A DNA stretch of 64,000 bases from Brachypalpus laphriformis (taxonomy: Eukaryota; Arthropoda; Insecta; Diptera; Syrphidae): positions 38,362,678 to 38,426,677 of the forward strand of contig OX246754.1 in assembly GCA_945910035.1 (NCBI GenBank), in the 5' to 3' direction. A program made the translations under genes and the position numbers. Shown in pieces: positions 22,861 through 34,815 of this stretch; the first letter of the stretch is position 1, and every line of letters begins with the position of its first letter. The notes below the pieces were generated by a model. The model was given only the letters and a program-made list of their open reading frames with translations. It made no database searches and was not told the origin of the DNA.

Positions 22861-22965
22861 GATTCGCCAAAGCATGAAGTTAAATTGCCTGGTGATGGAT
22901 ATTCAGGAAATGAAGGTTCTGATGACAATCAACGAGAATCCTGTGATAATGATCAGGATATGAAT
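22861..22965 (+). CDS. ttk: tramtrack exon 3 (shared): acidic linker
   Basis: Acceptor TTTTTTTTAG before 22861 and donor AAT|GTAAGT at 22966. 105 nt, 35 codons, phase 0 both sides, residues 202-236. It encodes DSPKHEVKLPGDGYSGNEGS followed by DDNQRES, an acidic Gly/Ser/Asn-rich stretch comparable to the GNDDGSDDNQ segment I recall in the Drosophila protein. No fold is expected. It lies about 80 bp from the nearest LTR relic, so the branch-point region is close to transposon DNA. Confidence 0.9.
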
Positions 22966-23062
22966 GTAAGTTATTTCGCTAAATCGTTTAATTTTTTCTG
23001 TCGCCTCACATATTATTATTGAACTTGACGTAAAAATATATATTTTAACTTCTATCCAATAG

Positions 23063-23153
23063 GACTGTACGAACTCGAGAGATGGCAGATCTAAGAAACA
23101 CAAATCACAGTCCAAAGACAGAATAAATAATGACAATGACAATAGTACTTCCG
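23063..23153 (+). CDS. ttk: tramtrack exon 4 (shared): basic/acidic linker, last common exon
   Basis: Acceptor CCAATAG before 23063 and donor TCCG|GTGAGT at 23154; 91 nt, ending in phase 1. It encodes DCTNSRDGRSKKHKSQSKDR followed by INNDNDNSTS, similar to the RSKNSKDHR...EDNSTS segment of Drosophila Ttk. This is the branch point of the gene. The single leftover base G can be completed either by AT of exon 5 (giving D, 24479) or by TT of the p88 exon (giving V, 43722). Both joins keep the reading frame. Confidence 0.92.
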
Positions 23154-24478
23154 GTGAGTTTAGTTTTAGATAGTTTCTTAAATTTAATTTTAATTTATAT
23201 TTATATTATATAAAGCTTTGAAATAAAAAAAAAAATCCCGAAAATGAATATCAAAAGCAATAAGAAAAAAAAAACATGATCATTAACTAACTGTTGAGTT
23301 CATTAAAAGCTAAATAATTGCAAAAAAAAAATTAAGATCGGTGTTTCATTTAATTAAATTTCATTACACCCCCTTTACACACCTGCAAGTAAATTTCTTT
23401 TTTTTTTTTAAAGTGTCGACGTAGAATGAAATAGTAAAAACAAAAAATTAAATATTTTATGTATTAACATTCACTACATAAAAGATTAACAGCATTTTTT
23501 GCATATATACAATCAAATCACCATTCTTGCACCAAAAACAAAAACAAAAGAACAAAAAACTCATCTCAAAATAACAATATTACTATTATAGGTTAATTTT
23601 TTAGACAATTTTTGAAAACAAAAAAACCATCTATCGGAAAAGCTAAAAGGGATTTTTGTGCGTTTTACTCTCTCTCTCTCTCTCTCTTTCTCTCAAAACA
23701 AAAAATATTTTAGTACATTCCTTAAAGTGTTGTGAATAAGTTAATTGTGGCCTGTCGTGTTGAAAAATAAACAAAAAAATAAAAAAAAGATTGAAAACAA
23801 CTCGCGTATAATTCTTTTTCCGTCGGCAGGTGAGTTTTCCCCCAATTATATTCAGCAATTCAGCAAATTTAAGGTGTTGCGTTTTTTTCTTTGTTTTCTT
23901 TCTTTTTCTGCTCAAAAAAAAAAAAAACAAAAAAAGTAATTTTTTTTACCCTAACTTTTTTTTACATATCGTTTTTTTTTTAAATGATTAAATGATTTAA
24001 CGTATCTACTTAAATATGAATTGGAAGAACGACACAAAATGAGAAAGAAAATAAAATAGAAAAAAAAACGTTACTCTTTATATTCAATCGGGATGAGCAT
24101 AGGGATTTTTGGCCGACGTGAAAAATGTGTGCTTCAATACCAACCATCCAACCAACCAATAATGTAAAGTTATTTAGGTTCCACCACATTATAAGTTTAT
24201 TTTTTTCTTTAAAAACTCTCAAAAATAACTATGCAATCTCAAAGAAAACTAAAAAAAAAGAAGAAAAACAATTTCTTATATCGAAAGAGAAGAATTTCTG
24301 TGTTGTATGTGTAAAAGAATAAAAAAAAATGGCTTTAAAATCCCTATAGCTTTTCCGATAAATTGCTTAATATAATTTTAAAATAATTTTTTTTTAAATA
24401 TGCCACAATAGGAACTATGAATAAATGCAATTTTCTCCCCCTTCCCCCAATTTTCCCATTTCTTTTCTCATTTTTTAG
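23154..24478 (+). other. ttk: ttk intron 4
   Basis: Phase-1 intron of 1325 nt in the p69 route. It is very AT-rich and contains a TA-flanked inverted-repeat element (23634-24358) with an internal CT microsatellite at about 23669-23694. It ends in CTTTTCTCATTTTTTAG. Confidence 0.85.
23634..24358. mobile_element. TA-flanked inverted-repeat element (725 bp)
   Basis: The tips are TCGGAAAAGCTAAAAGGGAT at the left and ATCCCTATAGCTTTTCCGA at the right, about 20 bp inverted with small gaps. TA lies immediately outside each tip (23632-23633 and 24359-24360), as for Tc1/mariner-type non-autonomous elements. The interior has no coding sequence, a CT repeat, and poly-A/T runs. It occupies over half of the intron in front of the p69-route exon. 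Confidence 0.6.
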
Positions 24479-24873
24479 ATCCCAACGATAGTGACTGCGA
24501 TGATCAAATGGATGCGTCATTTATGGAACCACAACTGATGCTTGATGAATATGATGAACCAGTAGAGTTCAAATATGATCCAACAAGCTCACCTAATTCA
24601 CAAGAAGCCTCCTCCGCCGTCGCCGCTGCACAGCAACATCAACAACAACAGCAACAGGCATTGTTGTTGGCACAGCAAAAACACCAGCAACAGTTAGCAG
24701 CAGCCGCAGCTAAAGGCGGAGCGTTAATAGGCCCCGGGTCAGTGCCTGGCACTGTGACAATACTTAATACAATGGGCGCTATTCCAAAGCTAACGCCGAT
24801 TGTTAAGTCGAAACCAAAGTTGTCGAAACGTCCGAAATTGAAACAGAACGGTTTGAGTCAACAGGATGTTAAG
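24479..24873 (+). CDS. ttk: tramtrack exon 5 (p69 route): conserved acidic block, poly-Q
   Basis: Acceptor TTTTTTAG before 24479 and donor AAG|GTATGT at 24874; 395 nt, entering in phase 1 and leaving in phase 0. It contains the conserved block SFMEPQLMLDEYDEPVEFKY, almost as in Drosophila p69, then a Gln/Ala-rich stretch (QQHQQQQQQA, QQKHQQQLAAAAA) and a basic KRPKLKQNGL end. Because it leaves in phase 0 it can join the p69 zinc-finger exon at 32092, but it cannot join the p88 exon at 43722 in frame, so it is p69-specific. Confidence 0.93.
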
Positions 24874-25634
24874 GTATGTATGACAATTTGTGGGTGATTT
24901 CGAGTATGTGAAGGAGTTTTTCAAAATCAAGATATGGTTTAAATATTCCAATGTACATAAGTACACATGTTTCGTGTTCATAGTTTATTATTTAGACGAA
25001 GCATAGAGAACATTTAATATTTAATTCCAATTTCATATTCACGTAAGTATGAAGAAAGAAAATTACTTCTACGTATTCTAGACGTTTCTAGACGGATGGT
25101 GTTAAAAAACAATCATGATGCACAAAAAAATAGGTGACAGTATACAACTTATTGTAGGACTTGCTCAAACTCCATGCTCTTTTTCCAACCCAAAAAAGTT
25201 TCTAAATCTTATGAATCCTTGAAAATGAATTTCAGAATGAAATAAGTAAAAAAAAAAAAGTGGCGCCCTTGCCTTTCCGTTTTTATATATTTATTTATTT
25301 TCTTTTTTTTAAGTAGTCACAATTTTCGGTAATTCAGCGAATTTGTTCTCGTACAATGTTAGATTTGTGAAGGTTTCCATCAATTGAGGAAGTACGCTCT
25401 CTCGGTCCATGCTGTCATGTTCAAATATAACTGCTTTCCCCAAACACATTTCTTTTTTTTTTTTCTTTTTTTTAAAATACGGTCCTCATTCGCTTGTTAT
25501 CGGAACGAGATCTTTGGGCTCGAGTCGGAGGGACATACTCCTATTCAAAGATCCATCTTTATCAGATTTTATCCACTCACGGTGTTTAAAATGATTTCAT
25601 TGCTAATTTGAACAACTTACAAATACAAAAATCT

Positions 25635-25911
25635 GGCGCAACAGCTCTTTATAGTGCCAGGGCCTAGCTTCTCGCAACCACTCATGTTGTGTGCGTTATA
25701 TTTTTCACACGAATGGAAGGGACCTACAGTTTAATGCCGACTCCGAACGGCGATTTGAGAAGCTTTTTCGTGACAACAATACTCTCGCATGTTTGTCAGA
25801 CGCTCGCGAGAGGTGGGACCGTGAAAAACTTGTTGGTGTTTTCTGGGATTCGAACCTGGAACCTCATGCGTAGTGATCCGACACACTAACCACTTACGCC
25901 ACGGCGCCCAC
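25635..25911 (-). mobile_element. tRNA-derived SINE, full-length copy
   Basis: Reverse orientation of the family at 27 kb: ends (plus strand) in ACTTACGCCACGGCGCCCA, the head with its A box, preceded by GGGATTCGAACCTGGAACCTC, the B box, and starts with GGCGCAACAGCTCTTTATAG, the 3' end. Frames that cross it are not genes. Confidence 0.85.
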
Positions 25912-25974
25912 GCCATTTGAACAACTTCTTCCGAAAGTTTTGCTGTAACAACTATGCCGATGTCGATGTGTGCT

Positions 25975-26500
25975 TTCAATTCGTGGTGTTGAAAGCGTTC
26001 TTAACGTCCAGTGTTTTGACGCAACAGTAATGCTTTGCGGTTCTTCTCCATCGTCTTCCTTCTATGGCCCTTTGTGCTATGTCAACCCCTACCTTAATGT
26101 CATCAACAGTCAAGCGTGGCTTTCGAAATCCGTACTGATGTTCTGATAGTCCACCTGCTTCTTCAATGGCTGCTTCCAATTTGTTACCGACGATGCGCTC
26201 CAGAACTTTTCCTCCCGTTTCAAAATACAGAGCGGGCGGTATGCTGATGGATCTATTGCAGGTTTACCTTCCTTCTTCCATTCTTCTTCTTCTTCCTTTT
26301 ATCAGCGAGGTTATGATCCGAAAACAAGGGATCATAACCCTCCCACTTCTCCGCATTTCTACTGATCCGCCTGTGGGGTTCGCCTTCTCCCTCCCTTCTT
26401 CCATTGATCGGGAAAATGTCCACAAATATGTCCATTCTAGATGTGATCACGGCTTTTAGGACTTCATTTGGAATGCTATCCGGTCCAGGAGCTTTTTTAT
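25975..26500 (-). pseudogene. R1-clade reverse transcriptase fragment with a nested insertion
   Basis: On the minus strand, 26495-26406 reads APGPDSIPNEVLKAVI, the start of an R1-type RT, and 26270-25976 continues through a decayed YRPL region to GGLSEHQYGFRKPRLTVDDI and EGRRWRRTAKHYCCVKTLDV then KNAFN, diagnostic of R1-type LINEs. The two pieces are separated by a 111-bp hairpin element with a 12-bp target duplication. Stops and frameshifts make it inactive. The left end is cut at about 25975 next to the SINE. Confidence 0.82.
26283..26393 (-). mobile_element. 100-bp hairpin SINE-like element, copy 4
   Basis: Inserted into the R1-like relic. The 12-bp duplication CCTTCTTCCATT lies at 26271-26282 and 26394-26405. 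The hairpin at 26309-26339 is a perfect 11-bp stem (GGTTATGATCC / GGATCATAACC) with a 9-nt loop, and the head reads GATCCGCCTGTGGGGTTCGC (complement of the usual start). The tail is (TTC)n, that is (GAA)n on its own strand. Confidence 0.88.
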
Positions 26501-27040
26501 TACCAAATCAGTTGCATGCCTCAAAAAATAAAATTCACATTTCTTAAAAAAAAAAAAAAAAAAACCTGTTTCGAGGCGATTTCTGCAATCCTTTACCTTG
26601 ACCGTAACGACAGAAGTCATGAGGTCCAGAGAGTACAATTTTGAGAATATGACTACAGTTAGATGTAAACTGGATACAAGACTAACCCATACGGTGGGGT
26701 TAATTGACCAAGTTAAACCATCTGCCGCTAAATTCCAAAACCCAATGTAAAGCGTCGAACTGAATAGTGAGATCAGTGGTCTTGCCGAAATACTCCTCGG
26801 CACTATGGGCACTTCTAAAATGTAAATGATTACAACTGTAGCTATATCTTTGAAAGTGTTCCAAGTAAAATACCAATGAGCTACTCAAACAAGAGAATAG
26901 ATCAAAAGCAGTAACTTATCCCATTTATATGGTATTGAATTGCGCAATGCGAACTGTTTTGGCTGACTACAGATAAGTTTACATTTTTTCTATTGTTCGC
27001 AATTATATTACCAAGCTTATAAAATACATTTTCACATCGT

Positions 27041-27345
27041 GGGCGCCGTGGCGTAAGTGGTTAGTGTGTCGGATCAATACGCGTGAGGTTCCAAGTTCGA
27101 ATCCCAAAAAAACACCAAAAAGTTTATTTCACGGTCCCACCTCTCGCGAGCGTCTGACAAACATCCGAGAGTATTGTTGTCTCGAAAAAGTTTCTCAAGA
27201 CAAATTGCCCTTCGGATACGGCACTAAACTGTAGGTCCCTTCCATTTGTGTGAAAAATATAACTCACACAACATGAGTGGTTGCGAGAAGCTAGGCCCGG
27301 GCACTTAAAGAGCTGTTGCGCCAAAAATGTATGTATGTATGTATC
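27041..27345 (+). mobile_element. tRNA-derived SINE, intact copy with (ATGT)n tail
   Basis: GGGCGCCGTGGCGTAAGTGG at the start has an A box (TGGCGTAAGTGG, 27049-27060). B box AGTTCGAATCC at 27094-27104, spacing as in tRNA genes. The tRNA-unrelated body runs to GAGCTGTTGCGCC, followed by ATGT repeats at 27327-27344. Four copies in this window make it a family; this one is the reference copy. Confidence 0.88.
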
Positions 27346-27741
27346 GTGATCTTAGTCAGATATGAATTGATCATTTTGGCGCATGCTAGACTTGATGTTT
27401 TGTTTTTCGTAAGATCACATTATGAATAGAAATATGAATAAACGACGTATCGGTTTAGTTTTGGAAAAATTTAAATTTATAGTTTCAAACACAGAGAAAT
27501 TCTGGTATAAGACATGCCTAGCTGAATTAGTCATGTTCTTTTGTCCGAATGCATGAAATTTTGTTCTCCTTGAATTTTAGGAAAACAATTTTTTTACACA
27601 AGCTTTTTGATTTTTAGTATTAACAATGTCTTACTTTACTTACTTACATAAAACAGCTCACAACCACTTTAAATTTGGGAACCTTCTTTTCATTATTTAC
27701 AAAGAGGCAGATTTAAGCAGTGCAAAGGTACTTATTTTTTT

Positions 27742-28690
27742 ATAGTAGTAGTAGTAGTAGTAAGTGTGTAACTTTATTAATGCAGGAATAAAATATAGGG
27801 CAGGTTCCAATGAAATGAAGGCCGTCTTCTCTTGCTCTATGGTTGCCCAGTGTACATTCATCACTTCCATCTGTTATATGGGGCATGTAGTTTAATCGCA
27901 ATAGTTCGCCCCTGGCTTTGAATACTGTTGAGATCAGATCTAAACTGTTACAATCATGAAAATAGTTCAGCTCCCCAAGGTCATGCTTTAAAACTTTATA
28001 AATATTCCTTACTTGGCTTTGTTCACTTTGCCTTTGAAAAGACTGCCGTGTGGATTCTTCGATCTTAATTAAAAGTTCGTCCAGTGCCGCCTTTCCTAGG
28101 TTTTTTTCGTCTACGTGTGCTTCATGTAGGGGTACATTATGGTCACAGCCCTGCCTAGTCCATTCGGTAAATAAATGAAGGTTCCTATTTTTCAGGTGCA
28201 TAGCCATTTTATGGGGAAGACGATGACTTGGTTGTGATAGGATTTTCAAGATGTATAGGAAGTGAAGTCTTAGCGTAAACACATACAGCGGTGGCAGCCC
28301 CGTTTCCAGGTACAACATGTAGTTTGGCATACTTTCTGGCAGTTTGAATATTTTCTTTAGGAAGTATCTCAAAAGTTTTTCAACCTCCTCAAACTGCCAG
28401 ATCCCCCACACTTGTCCCGCATAGCACATGATTGACCTTATGACTGCTTCAAAGACTTTATATTTTACACTCGGCGCGATTTTCATTTTTCCCAAAATCG
28501 CTCTCCAGTTACAATTGATTGCCATTTTTGACTCTCTTAACTTCTCTTGAAGGTGTTTTCTAATAGATAACTGTGGGGTGATCAGTACTCCGAGGTATTT
28601 ATATTCTTTAACCTTTTCCAGTTCCTCATTTTGCCAGGTCCATTTTTCATTGGTTACGTAGCGCCCCCATCCGTTCCGGAAAATCATAAC
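27742..28690 (-). pseudogene. non-LTR element C-terminal domain with (TAC)n tail
   Basis: A minus-strand frame of 315 codons, open from 28687 to 27740. It starts in the RT thumb region (EYKYLGVLITPQLS) and continues through a helical C-terminal region to CTLGNHRAREDGLHFIGTC, a Cys/His pattern like the zinc motif at LINE C-termini, although the first C-x2-C pair is reduced. The 3' end runs into TACTACTAC repeats, then a T/A run, consistent with a microsatellite tail. The RT palm and endonuclease are absent, so it is a 5'-truncated copy. The clade is not clear to me (jockey or I group). Confidence 0.72.
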
Positions 28691-28719
28691 TTTTGATTTG
28701 TTGTATTTTTTACATTCTT

Positions 28720-28795
28720 CCTATTATATTTTGGTGAGGTTATGATCAGAACCCAAGGGATCATAACTCTCAAACTTGCAATTTCATAATGCCCC
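28720..28795 (-). mobile_element. hairpin SINE-like element, decayed copy 5
   Basis: TTCTTCCTATTATATTTTGG then GGTTATGATCAGAACCCAAG and GGATCATAACTCTC: the tail and hairpin of the family are readable with several mismatches. The head portion has diverged beyond recognition. It sits where the LINE fragment and the mariner fragment meet. Confidence 0.6.
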
Positions 28796-29400
28796 TTTCG
28801 TAGAACGTTTGATTTTTATTAGCGAAGAATTGCTCCAAGTGGATTTTACAAGCTTCCAGCGAGATGAAATTCGATGGTTCTCGGTAATTGCGTCCTTCAG
28901 TTTATCCAATTGAGAGCAGTATTTATCGGAATCAATGCTTTGGTTATGCGGAAGAAGCTTATAATACACAGTTCACTTCCAATCCGACCAAATACAGAGC
29001 ATAACCTTTTTAGGGTGAAGACCAGCTTTTGCAACGGTTAAAGGTTGCTCACCTCTTTTGCTCCATGATCTTTTCCATTCCGCGTTATTGTAAAGTACCC
29101 ACTTTTCATCGCCCGTTATCATCCGTTTTAAAAATGGTTCACTTTCGTTGCGTTTCTGCAGGGAATCGCTGATGGAGACACGATCCAATAAATTTTTTTA
29201 ACTCGAATTGTGCGGGAGCCAAATATCGTATCGATTTACGTATTGCAGTTTACGCAAGTGATTTTCTACGCTTGGTTTCGATATATCCAATATATCAGCA
29301 ATGTGCCTGGTTGTGTAGCGTGCATTATTTTCAACTAGAGCTTTAATTTGGTCCCCATCAATCTCAACCGGTCGTCCAGAACGGGGCAAGTCAGAACATG
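28795..29400 (-). pseudogene. mariner transposase fragment (irritans-like)
   Basis: Three minus-strand frames in order give mariner motifs: the second helix-turn-helix (ARYTTRHIADILDISKPSVE, preceded by SGRPVEIDGDQIKALV), the catalytic region MITGDEKWVLYNN with the first aspartate, SWSKRGEQP, GLHPKKVMLCIWSDWK, then YYKLLPHNQSIDSDKYCSQL. The frames are interrupted by stops at about 29195 and 28970. The D34D half is missing at the left, where a hairpin element begins. No terminal repeats were found. Confidence 0.85.
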
Positions 29401-29409
29401 TGAAATCAA

Positions 29410-30070
29410 ATCAAACAGTCCAAGCGCTTACAAAGTTATCCCCATGCACAGCGAAAATCTTCTTATGTGCTTGTGCAGCGTTTTTTCATTTCCGAAAATA
29501 AAAGCATAATATGCCGAAAATGCTCCTTATTTTCCTCCATTTTCAAAAGTTTACCAAATGCGTAAAACACAACCGATCATTATGAACTTTCTTTCACATA
29601 TGCACTGCAATGTGTATTTAAAGAAGAAAACTGCAACCTCGAAGCAACATTTACAAACGGCGTCATTCAAAGTTAACGGGAACACTAACGATAAACACAA
29701 GGAATTTATTGGCCAACCCAATAAAGTTTGTAAATTTGTCTGTACAAAGATTTCCCATTTTTAAGGAGTTTTTTTTTATATTATTATTTTGAAATTTCTT
29801 CAAAATTCTCAAGTTTAGGTCAGAATAGGTTATAGTTTTCTGATAAAAGTTCATAAAAATCTACTGAATGCAAGAAGATATGGATATAATTGCACTTAAA
29901 ATAAAAAAAAAGAGAAAGCCATGCTAACGTTATTGAAGACAGGCACAATAAGATTAGAGATTATTCGTTTTTTATTACATGACAAAAAATTGAAGCGAAA
30001 AACTCGAAAAACAACGTTCCGTAGAAAGTAAAAATATTTGGTCATTCGTCAAAAATATTAAAAATTCGGC
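29410..30070. other. intronic non-coding stretch
   Basis: Probably the decayed 5' region of the mariner and AT-rich intron. I recognise nothing specific between about 29560 and 30070. Confidence 0.35.
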
Positions 30071-30079
30071 TTTGTCTGC

Positions 30080-31430
30080 TATCCCACCGCTCATTTACAA
30101 TGGATTAATCCAGCTCCTTGGGCAAGGCTAATCAGCTTACTGCTCACTTTGCAGTGAACTCCACGCTGCCAGATAGAGCTTTTTCTCCGCCTGTACTTGA
30201 GAGTGTCAAATTTTTCTTGAGACAAGTCCCCTTTCGCACTCGTATAGTTGCAGAAGTACTTAAATGTCTTAACATACACAAATCCGCTGGTCCACTGGTC
30301 CACTGGTTTCTCCTCCATAGTTCTGAAGAGGTATTCTTCCTCGCTGGCAAAACCTCTGTGTAAGCTTTGCTACTCTTCTGCTCTCTTTCCGAGCAGATGG
30401 TAAACAGCATTTGCTCAGCTCGTCCCTAAAAAAGGTTAATTTGCCTTCCCGTCTAATTATCTGCATTCCAAGGTCATGGAAATGGTGATAAATCGTCAGC
30501 TTATGAAATATTTTGATTCACGAAAACTCCATAATTATCGGCAGTACGGTTTTCGTAGCAACATATCCACTAGTTATTTGATGGCATACCTCACCGAGAA
30601 GTGAAACCAATTTATCCATCACTTCAACTAAACAAAGATTGTTGCGCTCGATATTTCTAAAGCATTTGACAGAGTTTGGTACAAGGATCTTTCGTCAAAA
30701 ATGCGTGCATATCTCATCGACGAGTCTCTTCTGCAATGGATTAAAAATTACCTTTCGGGCTGTTCAGTACGAGTTGTCTTGAACGGATTCGAGTCGCTAA
30801 TTCACCATATAAATGCTGGTGTTGCCCATGGTTCTGTTTTGCCTCTCATTTTTATAAATGATCTCTTGACAGTGCCCTCCGTTTTTCATATTCGTTCCCT
30901 AACTCACGTCCATACCCTTCGGCCCTAAAAGAGGAACGACAACGTATGTTTAACATATTGAATTCGGTCCTTGGACAACATATTCAAATGGGGTTCAATC
31001 AATAGCGTTGAATTGAATGCATCCAAAATACAACACTGTCTTCTGTTTCTCAAGTGAAACCAAGACCCTCAACTATTATCCATGAATGGTACTTGCATCG
31101 CTGAAACCGAAAGGCTTGTCATTCTTGGTATGTGCATTTATAACCATCTTCGATGGAACGATCACATGTTCGGGTTCGCTAAAAATGCCGCAAACTGTTT
31201 AGGGTTCCTAAAGCGGTGCAAAAAATATTTTACCCCGTCTGATCTCAATCTATAAAGCATTCATCCGCCCAAAGCTAGAATATAATGCCCAAATCTGATC
31301 TGGTGCACCCAAGACCGTCCTGCACATTCTAGATAGGATACAGAGTCCCACGTTAAAACTTATAGGTAATAGAGACATCGTGAACTCCATAATCTCACTT
31401 GAACATCGTAGAAATGTCTCGTTTCTTTCG
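30080..31430 (+). pseudogene. jockey-like reverse transcriptase relic
   Basis: Broken plus-strand frames carry an RT in order: NIHKSAGP near 30270, a fingers region (PKKG-like, then SKVMEMVINRQLMKYF at 30470), YRQYGFRSNISTSYLMAYL at about 30540, VALDISKAFDRVWYKDLSSK at 30650, then AYLIDESLLQWIKNYLSGCS and INAGVAHGSVLPLIFINDLL up to about 30880. The usual VPQGSVLSP is VAHGSVLP with a small deletion. Downstream, remnants of the thumb (near 31090-31330) are out of frame. The palm FADD box is lost. Confidence 0.8.
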
Positions 31431-31891
31431 CTATTTTATCGTTTTTTTATAAAAAAAAAAAAAGTCGCGGTGAAATAGCCAGTTACTCGTACATTCCTCC
31501 CCTTTAAAATTTCACTACGAATGCACATCAGTTCACTCTCAAGCCCAACTTCGGGCATACTGTTAAATATAGGAAATTGTTTATAAGCGGAACGACAGGC
31601 TCTGTGTTTCCTTATTACAACCTTTAAACATTTAAACCCAACGTTAACCGGTATCTCTTCTGTTCCTCTCTCCCCCCTTTTCCAATCTGCTCGTGCCCTG
31701 GAAATTAGTATAAGGGTGTTCATAATCCCTTTGGTGCGCGCAAATTTATAAAAAAAAAATATATTCCAAACGGATTGTAACTTTTCGATCCTTTTGATCA
31801 ATTGATCATGATTGTCTACTTTAACTGCAATCACTTATAATTCTGCTTGTCTGTACTAAACAAAGTTGCTTATAAGTTAGTAGGTCATCGT

Positions 31892-31987
31892 TTGATGGTT
31901 TGATGGTTTGATCCATGGTATCACAAAGGACCTTCACTGGTCTAAGTGTGTCTGCACTCTCGTGTGGACAGCCAACCTAACCTAACC
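31892..31987 (-). mobile_element. 96-bp insertion with TTAGG-like head and 14-bp target duplication
   Basis: The perfect 14-bp repeat TAGTAGGTCATCGT flanks the unit (31878-31891 and 31988-32001). Read on the minus strand it begins GGTTAGGTTAGGTTGGCTGT and ends in a tandem AAACCATC tail. A microsatellite-like 3' tail plus a long target duplication is the mark of LINE-machinery retrotransposition, so it is either a tiny SINE or a severely truncated LINE. It ends 104 bp upstream of the p69 exon. Confidence 0.75.
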
Positions 31988-32091
31988 TAGTAGGTCATCG
32001 TAAAAACCATATTTCGATCTTGAACAAACCAGCATACAATGAAATTTCCCATAAATCGAACTATTCACCACTTTCTCTTATTATATTTTAG

Positions 32092-32820
<729 letters not shown>

Positions 32821-34245
32821 AAATAATCAAAACAAAATAAATATATATATTTATATGTAAACAAAATATAATTCATATAAAATTAATTTTATTTCTGAGG
32901 TAATTTAAAAAAAAAATAAATATGTATAATGACTTTTATTATAGATCGTCTCCATTGCATCTGTGTTGTTTGTCATCTTCGATGAACAGCCCTAGAGACG
33001 ACAAAGTAACAAAACGTATAAAACAAAATATCTCTCAACCTTATAAAGGCTTCCAAAATATTCCAAAATTTTTCTAAGTAAATTAATTACAAAACAATAT
33101 AAATGAAAAATTTTTAGTAGTAATTCTTGTTTCGTACATATAGGTATAGTTAATAATTTTTAATATCACTACTTTAAAAAAAAAATTATATATATTATAG
33201 GAAATATCTAACAAGCAAAAAACAAAAAAAAAAATGTTGACTTTTTGAAATAAAACTTAAAAAATGTAAAAAAAAGAAAGAGCACTGTAAAAAAAAAAAC
33301 CGCCGATATAATCGGCCTAAAATTTCTCTTTTTTATAAATAATATTTAATGTTGTTACCTGTTTATCATTATTTTATTATTTTTTTTATTTTAAAATTTT
33401 CTTTTATATTTTTTTTTTAAGTTAAACTGCAAAGCATATTAAAAAGGAAAATCTTGAAAAATATCTAATTAATATCTTTTGTTCTATGTAACTAAGAAAT
33501 GTCCGTTGTGCAATTTTTTTTTAAATTTTTTTTACATTGAAAGGAAAAAGAATACTGTTCTCTTTTCTTGCATTGAAAAAAAAAGAACAAAACTCCTAAA
33601 GAAAACAAGTACGTTGTTGGCGCAATACGAAAAATAAAAAAAAATAAAATAAAAGGCAAATCTAACATTTTTTTTAATTTTATTTCTCCTTTGTTGTTAA
33701 TTTATAATTTATTTTATTTTATTTTTTATTTTTATTTTTTCAAAAAGAGAATATGTATACATAGTTAGGAATATATAATGCAAAGAAGAAAAAAAAAAGA
33801 AACATTTTCTGATTTAATGAAATAATTAAATGTTAATAATTAACTATAAACATATATATAGATATATAAAGTAAGAATATATTTTATATATGGATATATA
33901 TATATATCGGAGGCTTAAAATTTCGCCAAAGAAAAAAATTACAATTAAAAAAAAAAAAAAACAATATACATTAATAAAAGAAAAAACTACGTATAAATGC
34001 AAAAAAGAGAAAAAAAAAAAGAACTTAGCGAAATCGAAAACTGAAACAAAAGTGAGCTAATTAAGCAATGAGAATTATAAAAACACAGAAGTGCACTTAT
34101 TTTCAAAAAGAAAATTTAAATTATTTTCTTAGAAATTTAAAAAAAACAAAAGAAACAAAAATGTATTCTCAAAGAGGCCTTACGAAAGTTGTTTATAGTA
34201 AAATTGTTACTAAAAGTTTAACATTGCAATAAAATTTATATTGAT
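32821..34245 (+). other. ttk: p69 3' UTR and downstream AT-rich DNA
   Basis: Extremely AT-rich with many short poly-A/T runs and no coding sequence. Candidate polyadenylation signals AATAAA occur at several points, for example near 32836 and in GCAATAAAATTTATATTG near 34228. The true cleavage site cannot be chosen by eye. Confidence 0.5.
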
Positions 34246-34815
34246 TAATAATTTATTAGTCAGCTCTTGTTTTTGGTAAATTTCTATTAATTAGCACATT
34301 TTCACACGTTGAACGTTGATTTCAATTTTGTTTCTTTAAAGTAATGTTAAACAGTATAAGCTTTTAGAGGTTAGGTATTTAAGTTGACAATACATATCAC
34401 ACCATACTGGGTCATACTTAGCAGCACCTATTGTAATTGTTGATTAAATGAAGTCGGAAAGTGTCCGCTTATTTCCCATAGGCCAAGTCGGAAAATCTCA
34501 CTTCGTCTCTGTTTGTCGATTCATTTTATTTTTAGCATTTCCAATCCGTATGAGGTGATAAGCATTTGTAAAATCACATCTATTTTGAACCGTCTATTGA
34601 GAGCTTTCTGATGAGATGTGACGATGGGAATAATGAAACCTTAACACAAAAGATTGTTGATTTCAATTTTATAGGTGACATGACTTCGAAAGTGATGGTT
34701 TTCAGTGGCAAATTATTTTCAAATTTCTTGCTAAAATACTAAATATACCATTGGCGAAGGGTAATAGCTTTCATAAATAATTTATATTTTTTTTTGTTTT
34801 TATTTTAATAACATT

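Larger units (their letters stand above)
24874..32091 (+). other. ttk: ttk intron 5 (p69 route), transposon-rich
   Basis: A 7.2-kb intron holding two SINE copies, an R1-like RT fragment with a nested hairpin element, a LINE C-terminal piece, a mariner piece, a jockey-like RT piece and a 96-bp TTAGG-headed insertion. 24900-25630 and 26510-27030 show only AT-rich sequence with poly-T/poly-A runs. It ends in a short pyrimidine tract and ATTTTAG at 32091. Confidence 0.85.

Noticed and set aside
31974..31990. CCTAACCTAACCTAG as an interstitial telomere repeat
   Set aside because: It is the head of an insertion with a target duplication, only three units long, and flies lack TTAGG telomeres.
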